Assembly (NCBI RefSeq): GCF_000188695.1
Contig: NW_004754911.1
Location: 520,944 to 540,943, forward strand
DNA length: 20,000 nt
From: Salpingoeca rosetta
Lineage: Eukaryota; Opisthokonta; Choanoflagellata; Craspedida; Salpingoecidae
Direction: 5' to 3'
Under the pieces are notes generated by a model, which was not told the DNA's origin, made no database searches, and saw only the letters and a list, made by a program, of their open reading frames with translations. The translations under genes and the position numbers were made by a program. Of this stretch, positions 15,601 through 20,000 are shown one piece after another (the first letter of the stretch is position 1; every line of letters starts with the position of its first letter).

Positions 15601-18310
15601 GCAGCAGCCACGGGCAACGGCACGCATACGGTGGCATTTGACTCGAGCATTGTTGCCGGCGCAAAGGTTGGCGTGAGCTTCTTCGTGGCCACACTGGACA
15701 GCAACGGCAGCCCAAGCGCAGACCGCATTACGCCGCTGCTCACGGGCCCCTCGCTTGCCCCTTACAGCTACGTCGGCTATGCCGGTGTGGGCATCCCGAT
15801 TCAAGGCGATGTGCTCGATGTGCAGTTTTCCGATTACAACGCAAAGGTGGCGCGCACGGTGGCGCAGACGACGTTTGAGTGCATCCCAGACCCGTGCATT
15901 GCGCTGCCGTGCGAGAACGGGGCCACGTGCACGCAGGACATGCGCGATTACACGTGTGAGTGCGCAGACGGCTACACGGGCGACAGGTGCGAGGTTGACA
16001 TTGACGAATGCGACGGCCACGCGTGCCAGAACGGCGCCACGTGTGTTGATGAGGTTGGCACGTATTCGTGCAGGTGTGCTGCTGGCTTCACGGGTCCGCT
16101 GTGCGAGGTGAACGTTGACGATTGCGCCGGCAACCCTTGCCTGAACGGGGCGTCGTGCGTCGACCTCATTGACGGCTTCTCGTGCACGTGCGCGCTCGGG
16201 TTTGAGGGCGAGCGGTGTGAGCAGAACATCGACGACTGCGCGAGCGACCCGTGCCTGAACGGCGGCACGTGTGTTGACGCGCTGGCGTCGTACTCGTGCG
16301 AATGCCCCGACGGATTTGAGGGCGACCGCTGTGAGGTGAACGTGGACGAGTGCGCAGACAGCCCCTGCGTGAACGGCGACTGCCGGGACGGAAACAACGG
16401 CTTTGTGTGTGAGTGTGACGCAGGGTTTACGGGTGAGCTGTGCGACGTCGACATTGACGAGTGTGCGAGCCAGCCCTGCCAAAACAACGCCACCTGTGTC
16501 GATCACATCAACGCCTACACTTGCACGTGCCTGCCTGGGTTTTCTGGCGACGCATGTGAAGTCGGTGCGTTTCGTGTATGCGCGCGTGTGCGTACATGTG
16601 TTTGAATGCGGAATGTGTATGGGTGTGATTGTGTATGGGATTGTGTATGGGTGTGATTGTGTATGGGTGTGATTGTGTATGGGTGCGTGTGTGCGTGTGT
16701 CGTAATTTGCGTGTGTACATTCATCTGTGTGTGTGTGCGTGTAAGATGTGCACGTGGTTCTGCTCCCATGGTAACACCCCCTCACCACTCACTCACCACA
16801 GCCTCTCACCACAACCCCTCACCGTGTCCTTACCTCTCACTCACCACAACCTCTCACCATGTCCTCAACCCTCGTCGCACCCCTGCCGTGCTTCGTCGAC
16901 ACAGACTTCTGCGAGCAGCCCGAGAATGCGTGTGAGAACGGCGGCGTGTGCGTGCGCGAAGAGGAGCGCTGCGAGTGCGTTGACGGGTGGTCTGGTCGCC
17001 TGTGCACGATTCCCCCGCAGGAAATTGTGACCGTGACGCCACCGCCGGCATCCAAGTCGGGCAGCGGCAACTCTGTTGCGCAGCCCGCCATCTTTGCGGT
17101 GGTGGGAGTGATTGGGGTGCTGGCGTGTGTGGTGCTGGTGGTTGTTGTGCGACGGTACCGCGCATCGAGCTACGACACGGCGCTGGACAAGAGCACGCTC
17201 GACTGGGAGGGCATCGACGACGTGTACGACGATAGTCGCCATGCAGGCCGCAACACCTACGCGCAGAGCCCCATCGTGCCCCTTGACAGCGAGTACGAGA
17301 ACGTGCCTGCAGAGTACAGGCAGGATTTCTCCGACTCATCGGTGATGCAGTCGAGGCTTGGCGCTGAGCTGGACACTATTGCCAGCCCCGTGAGCCTGAA
17401 GCAGCAGCAGGCCGCAGACAGACAGCCCGCGACGAGTGGCGAGATTATCCGCTCGCTGCAGGGGCAGCTGGAGGGCGCCGACGAGGCGTTCCAGGCGGTA
17501 CCGCGCATCAAGCCGACGGCGACGTTTGAGACGGCCAAATCGGAGGAGAACCGCCCGCGCAACCGCTACAGCGACGTGCTGCCGTATGACGACACGCGCG
17601 TGAAGCTGTACAGCTCGGCAGAGACTGACTACATCAACGGCAACCACGTGTCGCTGCAGGCCGGGCGCCGGAACTACTGGTACGTGGCGACGCAGGGCCC
17701 CGTGAAGGGCACGCTGGGCGACTTTTGGCGCATGGTGTGGGAGCAGGGCTCTGAGATGATTGTGATGGTGGCGGCGGAGGTTGAGAACGGGCGGACCAAG
17801 TGCGAGCGGTACTGGCCGCGGGAGCAAGGTGACTACGACGCCATCCAGTACGGCGACTTTCGCGTGACGCTGCTGGGCGAGGTGGCCAACGAGGCATACG
17901 CCCTGCGCGGGCTGCGGGTGAAGAACATGATCACGGGGGAGAAGCGCTCGATCCGCCAGCTGCAGTACACGGCGTGGCCGGACAAGAGCGTCCCAGACGA
18001 CTCCAACCAGTTTCTCAAGTTTGTGGACGAGGTGGCGGTGACGCGCGACCGCCTGCTCAACGGCAACACGGCGCAGCCCGCTTGGCCGACGATTGTGCAC
18101 TGCAGCGCCGGTGTTGGGCGGTCTGGCGTCCTGGTGCTGGTTGAAGTTGCGCTGTCGCTGGCGGAGCAAGGGCTCCTGCCCCGCCTTTCCACAGTCTTGG
18201 AGGAGATGCGTGAGCAGCGCATGCTGCTGGTGCAGACGTTCCCCCAGTTCCAGTTCTGCCACAGGGCGATTATTGCTCACCTGCAGCAGCAACTGCAGCT
18301 GGAGGCGTAA
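1220..18310 (+). CDS. Giant receptor-type protein tyrosine phosphatase with EGF/TNFR/PAN/cohesin/dockerin ectodomain
   Basis: Predicted exons are 1220-1292, 1598-2185, 2535-2717, 3111-3485, 3821-16564 and 16905-18310, giving 5,122 residues. Each junction has GT..AG borders and phase 1, and domain homology runs across the joins (for example VCG|EWTG matches an intronless internal copy VCGAWTG). The start was chosen because ATG 1220 has G at -3 and +4 and opens a signal peptide ([20 protein letters not shown]). The product is a type I membrane protein. It has about 4,700 extracellular residues of repeats, one transmembrane helix (4716-4736), and a single cytosolic PTP domain. That domain has NRY (4874-4876), a WPD loop with Asp5014, [10 protein letters not shown] with Cys5054 and Arg5060, and Q-loop Gln5102. 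It should dephosphorylate phosphotyrosine in response to an unknown ligand or adhesion partner. RPTPs are established; this domain combination is not one I know. Oddities are a 12.7-kb exon, all introns phase 1, and Thr-rich linkers whose lengths may vary between strains. Confidence 0.87.
1293..1597 (+). other. Intron 1 of the RPTP gene (phase 1)
   Basis: The donor GTACAA follows the signal-peptide codons and the acceptor is GTGACAG. Splicing joins G|GC to give ...[11 protein letters not shown]. The intron contains a CA tract at about 1309-1336. No gene is seen inside. Confidence 0.8.
1598..2185 (+). other. Exon 2: five EGF-like domains (residues 25-220)
   Basis: This 588-nt symmetrical exon encodes the first mature residues. 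The signal-peptide cut is probably near AEA|ACPC. It encodes five EGF-like domains with NGGxC and CxC..G..GxxC spacing. The second EGF is a variant: a segment of about 20 residues with no further Cys (DCYLVQ...GTLVNPC) precedes the usual core. The same variant recurs near 6695-6830 and 8300-8442. The role is probably adhesion or ligand binding. Confidence 0.85.
2186..2534 (+). other. Intron 2 of the RPTP gene (phase 1)
   Basis: The donor is G|GTGCGT after TCDI and the acceptor is CATACAG before the furin-like exon. Splicing rebuilds GAG (Glu). The intron is GT-rich and carries CACCATCAACACCATC-type short repeats near its 3' end. No gene is seen. Confidence 0.8.
2718..3110 (+). other. Intron 3 of the RPTP gene (phase 1), filled by a hexanucleotide repeat
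   Basis: The donor is GTGAGC and the acceptor is CACCAAG. Splicing gives VCG-E-WTG, matching VCG-A-WTG in the second copy, which confirms both borders. Nearly half of the intron is a GTGTGC tandem repeat. The acceptor lacks a good polypyrimidine tract. Confidence 0.8.
2834..3001. repeat. GTGTGC hexanucleotide tandem repeat
   Basis: About 20 almost perfect TGTGCG units run to about 2963, followed by degenerate GTGTAC/GTGT units. The alternating purine-pyrimidine sequence could adopt Z-DNA. It lies wholly within intron 3. Confidence 0.95.
3486..3820 (+). other. Intron 4 of the RPTP gene (phase 1), CA/CG microsatellite
   Basis: The donor is GTGAGT after GNCQ. The acceptor TCATTTACAG follows a good polypyrimidine tract. 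Splicing yields ...NCQ-P-CQEC. The intron holds a long CA tract at 3624-3711 running directly into CG repeats to about 3725. Confidence 0.85.
3624..3725. repeat. CA microsatellite merging into a CG tract
   Basis: Interrupted CA dinucleotides are followed by about seven CG dinucleotides (3711-3725). This is a strong alternating purine-pyrimidine run inside intron 4. Confidence 0.95.
3821..5229 (+). repeat. TNFR-like repeat array A (about 19 repeats, residues 407-876)
   Basis: Tandem repeats of about 23-25 residues follow the form xxCSxCxxGEYxxxxC...DTVC. Early units keep three to four Cys like TNFR cysteine-rich half-modules. From about 4200 many units have only two (ALTVC...YE..APT.TTDRVC). 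Such arrays are known in surface receptors of choanoflagellates and animals. The ligand is unknown. Start of the giant 12,744-nt exon 5. Confidence 0.8.
5239..5541 (+). other. PAN/apple-like domain 1 (residues 880-980)
   Basis: This single domain is inserted within the TNFR-like arrays. It shares with the later copies a conserved core: ...[19 protein letters not shown]...SCKGF, C.LLSRLG...G..T. The four-Cys C..QC....CKGF......C.LL pattern fits PAN/apple-type carbohydrate or protein binding domains. The family assignment is by pattern only. Confidence 0.6.
5542..6480 (+). repeat. TNFR-like repeat array B (about 13 repeats, residues 981-1293)
   Basis: This array continues array A after the PAN-like insertion. 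Most units are two-Cys degenerate repeats of the form ALTxC...[12 protein letters not shown]. The last unit regains the Cys-rich form (SACSTC...[10 protein letters not shown]) just before the EGF block. Confidence 0.8.
6481..7170 (+). other. EGF block 2 (six EGF-like domains, residues 1294-1523)
   Basis: Six EGF-like domains. Several begin with DDC and contain [10 protein letters not shown], as in calcium-binding EGF. The third is the variant type with an inserted segment (NCNAYRF...GLRINPC). The order EGF, variant EGF, EGFs, furin-like, IWYP module repeats the order of the N-terminus. Confidence 0.85.
7171..7776 (+). other. Furin-like + IWYP module + furin-like, copy 2 (residues 1524-1725)
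   Basis: This is an intronless paralogue of exons 3-4. The shared landmarks are VCG.WTG (7363-7383), LFH, a C...GL motif, C.IWYP, PC(D)DSEP and TCSALC (ending 7626), then [13 protein letters not shown] and ECGVGFF. It shows that the module is a real conserved unit and fixes the splice sites of copy 1. Confidence 0.8.
7777..8148 (+). repeat. TNFR-like repeat array C (five repeats, residues 1726-1849)
   Basis: Five repeats of the same family: two Cys-rich (ACTVC...C) alternating with three degenerate [12 protein letters not shown] units. The array directly follows copy 2 of the furin-like/IWYP unit, just as array A follows copy 1. Confidence 0.8.
8149..8442 (+). other. EGF block 3 (two full EGF-like domains, residues 1850-1947)
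   Basis: One complete EGF with CCMNGGTC, followed by a variant EGF (DCLMVVGYF...RLDPCENGG). A partial Cys-rich segment precedes them. The block ends at GDACEE before the first of the five Thr-linked PAN-like domains. Confidence 0.8.
8479..10560 (+). other. Five PAN/apple-like domains (2-6) with Thr-rich linkers
   Basis: The domains lie at about 8479-8733, 8815-9117, 9199-9501, 9631-9933 and 10264-10560, each 85-100 residues. The shared pattern is GY.VVF.G.QG...RRFSTAF, then ECLQ.C....C.G.F, C.LLSDLG...G..TST.S.SLRKL. Each has four Cys, as in PAN/apple domains. Thr-rich linkers lie between them at 8734-8814, 9118-9198, 9502-9630 and 9934-10263. The regular alternation suggests serial duplication of a domain-plus-linker unit. 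The linkers are probably O-glycosylated and extended. Confidence 0.65.
9934..10263 (+). repeat. Thr-rich linker 4 with 27-bp coding repeats
   Basis: About 110 residues, mostly Thr with occasional Ser. Around 10018-10125 there are about four copies of a 27-bp unit starting ACTTCAACCACGACG, encoding a nine-residue Ser/Thr repeat. Alternate copies differ in synonymous positions, suggesting a higher-order 54-bp unit. The frame is preserved throughout. Confidence 0.8.
10561..11127 (+). repeat. Thr-rich linker 5 (189 residues), mucin-like
   Basis: The longest linker, almost entirely Thr and Ser. It contains a perfect minisatellite at 10681-10860, then AGCACCAGCACTACC-type and ACC/ACA runs. It separates the PAN-like domains from the SEA-like and TMEM132-like region. 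A rigid O-glycosylated stalk is the likely role. Confidence 0.9.
10681..10860 (+). repeat. Perfect 12-copy, 15-bp coding minisatellite
   Basis: The unit ACAACTACTTCAACC (Thr-Thr-Thr-Ser-Thr) is repeated 12 times without a single mismatch. Perfect identity, including synonymous positions, points to recent expansion or homogenisation. Since 15 is a multiple of 3, copy-number changes keep the frame. Confidence 0.97.
11158..11424 (+). other. SEA-like domain (residues about 2853-2941)
   Basis: About 89 residues after the mucin-like linker: [18 protein letters not shown]..., then [13 protein letters not shown] (11302-11340). The G-S-I-x-I strand resembles the SEA-domain core. There G|S is the autoproteolysis site in cleaving members (here Gly2905/Ser2906). 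SEA domains typically follow mucin-like stalks, as here. The assignment rests on pattern and context. Confidence 0.45.
11437..14517 (+). other. TMEM132-like region: N-terminal beta domain, cohesin-like domain, BIG/Ig-like domains
   Basis: About 1,030 residues, beta-rich and Cys-poor. Residues about 2946-3119 include SVFIRFED and [12 protein letters not shown], which resemble the N-terminal part of TMEM132 adhesion proteins. Residues about 3121-3243 (11962-12330) look cohesin-like ([25 protein letters not shown]). From 12334 come several repeated sandwich-like segments (VVAVDTAGV..., [36 protein letters not shown]) resembling BIG/Ig-like domains. TMEM132 proteins are known to combine a cohesin homologue with three Ig-like domains and to have a holozoan origin. 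The match here is from recalled features, not a search. Confidence 0.5.
14521..14976 (+). other. Cohesin-like domain (residues about 3974-4125)
   Basis: The pattern is [26 protein letters not shown], a variable middle with GVIRSGG, then [16 protein letters not shown] and a final GDVSVLIQ. This matches the cohesin fold signature: a first strand, F.l.yDp..L.v, then a.itF.v. It is followed by a nine-Ser run and five Ala (14977-15018). Cohesins bind dockerins, and one lies about 70 residues downstream. Confidence 0.65.
15034..15171 (+). other. Two polybasic, furin-type cleavage candidates
   Basis: Five consecutive Arg codons (15034-15048, residues 4145-4149, [10 protein letters not shown]), and R-K-R-R before Asp (15160-15171, residues 4187-4190, APRKRRDVQ). 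Both fit the furin consensus R-X-K/R-R. They sit in the linker between the cohesin-like domain and the dockerin, and low-complexity Ser/Ala precedes the first site. Confidence 0.6.
15184..15360 (+). other. Dockerin domain (residues about 4195-4253)
   Basis: Two Ca-binding loop-helix repeats: [20 protein letters not shown] and, after about 17 residues, [19 protein letters not shown]. The D-x-N-x-D-G and D-x-N-x-D loops followed by hydrophobic D/ADh..hh are the hallmark of type I dockerins. It is the expected partner of a cohesin. Confidence 0.8.
15361..15879 (+). other. Beta-rich domain of unknown family (residues about 4254-4426)
   Basis: About 170 residues between the dockerin and the membrane-proximal EGFs, with alternating hydrophobic strands ([29 protein letters not shown]) and a [12 protein letters not shown] loop. 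Possible N-glycosylation sites are NGT (twice) and NGS. I do not recognise the family. Confidence 0.5.
15880..17010 (+). other. EGF block 4: seven EGF-like domains, mostly calcium-binding
   Basis: Six EGFs at the end of exon 5 and one in exon 6. Most start with D-x-D-E/D-C and contain C-V-D-x(4)-Y/F-x-C, the cbEGF pattern. Such tandem arrays form rigid rods with calcium. The phase-1 intron 5 falls inside the series (GDACEV|DFCEQP). They form the membrane-proximal stalk. Confidence 0.85.
16565..16904 (+). other. Intron 5 of the RPTP gene (phase 1), with TG-rich and CTCACC repeats
   Basis: The donor is GTGCGT and the acceptor is GACACAG. Splicing rebuilds GAC (Asp) to give CEV-D-FCEQ. The 5' half has imperfect repeats of GTGTATGGGTGTGATT (about 16611-16690) and TG runs; the 3' half has TCACCAC-type repeats (about 16785-16860). 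If retained, the frame ends at TGA 16603-16605, before the membrane helix. Confidence 0.8.
17087..17149 (+). other. Transmembrane helix (residues 4716-4736)
   Basis: 21 uninterrupted hydrophobic residues ([20 protein letters not shown] plus Val), flanked outside by a Gly/Ser linker and inside by RRYR, the stop-transfer pattern of a type I membrane protein. Confidence 0.92.
17150..17545 (+). other. Cytoplasmic juxtamembrane region with candidate phosphotyrosine sites
   Basis: About 130 residues between membrane and PTP domain. Tyrosines occur in acidic contexts: DDVYDD, NTYAQSP, and SEYENVP (Tyr4785 at 17294-17296). Y-E-N-V fits the pY-x-N motif bound by Grb2-type SH2 domains. No other fold is recognised. 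Confidence 0.55.
17546..18295 (+). other. Protein tyrosine phosphatase catalytic domain (residues about 4869-5118)
   Basis: About 250 residues, the usual size of a PTP domain. Motifs in order: [46 protein letters not shown] (general acid Asp5014), [10 protein letters not shown] (nucleophile Cys5054 at 18101-18103, Arg5060), and QTFPQFQF. All catalytic elements are present, so it should be active. There is no second PTP domain, unlike many metazoan RPTPs. The family is certain; substrates are unknown. Confidence 0.95.
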
Positions 18311-18560
18311 TTGCTTCAATTTGGAGGCGTGTGTGTGTACGTGTACATGTCACTATTTCGACAGGCATGCGTGCACGTGAGTGGGCAATGCGGAGTACAT
18401 CATTTCTTTGTCCAATGTGCGAAACCCTGTGTGTTTGTGCTTGAGTGCGTGTCAATGCACTCTCTGTTGTTCACGTCTTACAACTTGTGTCTCTCATCCT
18501 GTGCTGACATGTGCGCAGGAGCGGGTTTGTTGTTGATTCATTGAGGTGGTGGTGCAAGTG

Positions 18561-18566
18561 AATAAA
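18561..18566 (+). terminator. Candidate polyadenylation signal AATAAA
   Basis: A canonical hexamer 251 bp after the RPTP stop codon. It is the only canonical one I noticed before the next gene, so the RPTP transcript probably ends soon after it. Confidence 0.55.
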
Positions 18567-18624
18567 CAAGAGTTTACCACAACACCAGGAAGCGTGCGCC
18601 CCTGATGGCGCTCGTCATGCTACA

Positions 18625-18688
18625 CAGACACAGACACACAGACACACACACACACACACACACACAGACACACACACACACGCACACG

Positions 18689-18725
<37 letters not shown>

Positions 18726-18780
18726 GCACACACACACAGGCAGACACAGACACACACGCACACAGACACACACACGTACG
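18625..18780. repeat. Interrupted CA microsatellite
   Basis: About 150 bp of CACACA with CAGACA and CGCACA interruptions, between the two convergent genes. Confidence 0.95.
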
Positions 18781-18981
18781 GAGAGGAAGAGAACAATAGA
18801 AAGCAGGCAAGCAAGGTTGGAAAAATGTACAGCACAATGTCCAGCAAGACACGTAAACGAGGGATTCGCTCAGTTACACACATGCACACGCGCACATCAC
18901 GTTGTCGTGAACAAAGCAACCAGCAAGAACGCTGACAGAAGAGAGACAGATGCGGCGACAAACGTATCAACAGTTGATCTA

Positions 18982-19768
18982 TCAGAAGGGAAAGAACGCT
19001 TGCAAAGTCGGGCTGGTGTTGATCCGAGACACAAACTCCTGCGTGTTGTATGTGTGTGTGCATGTGTATGTGTATGTGTGTGCGCGTGTTGTGTGGTGCG
19101 TGTTGCGTGTACATGTGTTGTGTGTGTGTGTGGACATGTGTGTGTAGTGTGAGCTTGAAAGGTGCAGGCAGGGATGAGCGTGTGTACTTGCAGCAAGCAT
19201 GCACACGCGCTGATGATGATGCGGTGGTAACAGCACAACACGCACCTGGAGAGTGATTGTGTTTCGGTCCTGCCCAAGTTCTTCAAACACCTTTGTGGCA
19301 ATGTCCTTGGCGCGCTTCTCACTCGGCGTATCCACCTGGTCATGGGCGGTCGTGTTCAGTGCACATCGGTGGTTCACGGGGTTGCATTTGTTGTGTGAGC
19401 GCTCGCGTTGAGGGTATGGGATTCAAACACAAGGTCAAATGCATGCCACATCACGTCATTGCTGATCGAGGCACGAGCAACAGCATGCAGTCAATGGTGC
19501 AGTCCATGAGAGCAGAACAACACGCTCACCTTTGCACCCGCCTTTGGTTTCGCGCTCGTGCTGTCGTTGTCGTCCTCAAAGATGTCCCCGCGACTCTTTC
19601 TGAACGATTTGACCATCTCCGCCCGCACGCGCGCATCCGCCTCCTTCTTCTCCTGATGTGTGTATGCGTGTGCGTGTGCGTTTGTTGGCGTGCGTGTGTT
19701 TTTGTTGGTGTGCGTGTGAGTGAAATGGAAGCTTGCGTGAGACGTATAGCATGGTTGAGAGTCAGTAC

Positions 19769-19821
<53 letters not shown>

Positions 19822-19942
19822 GTACACATCTCGGCACGAACATATCCATACAAACAGGCGGGGCGAGAAGCTGCACCTCAGCTGCGCGTTCTGTCTTTCT
19901 GTGTTCTTCAGCGACGCGCTCGCCATCCTCCGTCTCATCATC
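18982..19942 (-). CDS. 3' end of a spliced minus-strand gene: coiled coil and EF-hand-like C-terminus (partial)
   Basis: Four exons read 5' to 3' on the minus strand: 19942-19877 (66 nt), 19652-19530 (123 nt), 19335-19246 (90 nt) and 19038-18982 (57 nt, TGA at 18984-18982). Each has an AG acceptor and a GT donor (GTGCAG, GTGAGC, GTGCGT) and all introns (194-224 nt) are phase 0. The joined frame gives 111 residues: an acidic start (DDETEDGE), a charged helix (AEEHRKTERAAE|EKKEADARVR), MVKSFRKSRGDIFEDD, a Lys/Ala linker, KRAKDIATKVFEELGQDRN and TITLQ|EFVSRINTSP, ending LQAFFPF. The last part resembles a degenerate EF-hand (F..L...-ITLQEF) lacking several calcium ligands. I do not recognise the family. 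The gene continues beyond 20000. Confidence 0.7.
19045..19145. repeat. TG-rich microsatellite in an intron of the minus-strand gene
   Basis: Interrupted TG repeats (GTGTGTGCATGTGTATG and similar) inside the intron between the exons at 19038 and 19246. Confidence 0.85.
19767..19818. repeat. CA microsatellite in an intron of the minus-strand gene
   Basis: About 25 uninterrupted CA units inside the intron between the exons at 19652 and 19877. Confidence 0.95.
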
Positions 19943-20000
19943 CTGTCAACAGATGCAGGTATGCACGACGACGGTCGATAATACCGTGTGAGGGGGTTGT

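Larger units (their letters stand above)
18311..18981. other. Convergent intergenic region / 3' UTRs
   Basis: This 671-bp stretch lies between two convergent stop codons. It holds the RPTP 3' UTR with a poly(A) signal at 18561-18566 and a long interrupted CA microsatellite at about 18625-18780. I see no gene, and no clear AATAAA for the minus-strand gene. Confidence 0.6.

Noticed and set aside
16859..16904. ATG at 16859 as a start of a separate short PTP gene
   Set aside because: The acceptor at 16903-16904 restores an EGF series in phase with exon 5, and the sequence from this ATG to the acceptor is repeat-like TCACCAC intron sequence.
1..20000. tRNA, rRNA, CRISPR array or transposon with terminal repeats
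   Set aside because: None was recognised on either strand. Repeats present are microsatellites, minisatellites and protein-coding domain repeats.

Overview
The window is eukaryotic and most likely choanoflagellate (Salpingoeca/Monosiga-like). The species is inferred, not proven. The reasons are: GC-rich coding sequence split by introns of about 200-400 bp with GT..AG borders, dense CA/TG microsatellites in almost all non-coding DNA, and one enormous multidomain receptor-type protein tyrosine phosphatase (RPTP) built from EGF, TNFR-like, furin-like, PAN/apple-like, Thr-rich, cohesin and dockerin modules.

Layout. (1) 1-658, minus strand: the 5' part of a protein-coding gene that runs off the left edge; product not recognised. 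(2) 659-1219: a divergent intergenic region with a CA/CT microsatellite, presumably holding both promoters. (3) 1220-18310, plus strand: the RPTP gene, six exons 1220-1292, 1598-2185, 2535-2717, 3111-3485, 3821-16564 and 16905-18310. These splice to 15,369 nt (5,122 residues plus stop), and all five introns are phase 1. (4) 18311-18981: 3' UTR with an AATAAA at 18561-18566, then a long CA microsatellite. (5) 18982-19942, minus strand: the last four small exons, all phase 0, of a convergent gene that continues past the right edge. Its C-terminus is a charged coiled coil followed by a degenerate EF-hand-like tail.

The RPTP reads, from the N-terminus: signal peptide; 5 EGF; furin-like + novel IWYP module + furin-like; 19 TNFR-like repeats; PAN-like 1; 13 TNFR-like repeats; 6 EGF; a second furin-like + IWYP module + furin-like; 5 TNFR-like repeats; 2 EGF; five PAN-like domains separated and followed by Thr-rich mucin-like linkers; a SEA-like domain; a TMEM132-like region (N-terminal beta domain, cohesin-like domain, BIG/Ig-like domains); a second cohesin-like domain; poly-Ser/Ala and two polybasic, furin-type sites; a dockerin; a beta domain; 7 mostly calcium-binding EGF; one transmembrane helix; a juxtamembrane tail with tyrosines (including YENV); and a single PTP domain with its catalytic residues intact.

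The most interesting signal is a cohesin and a dockerin in one receptor polypeptide with candidate furin sites between them. A SEA-like G-S motif lies further upstream. Together they suggest an ectodomain that can be cut yet stay held together non-covalently, linked to intracellular tyrosine dephosphorylation. Large-scale internal duplication of the N-terminal module series, an unassigned duplicated module and a perfect 12-copy coding minisatellite also stand out.
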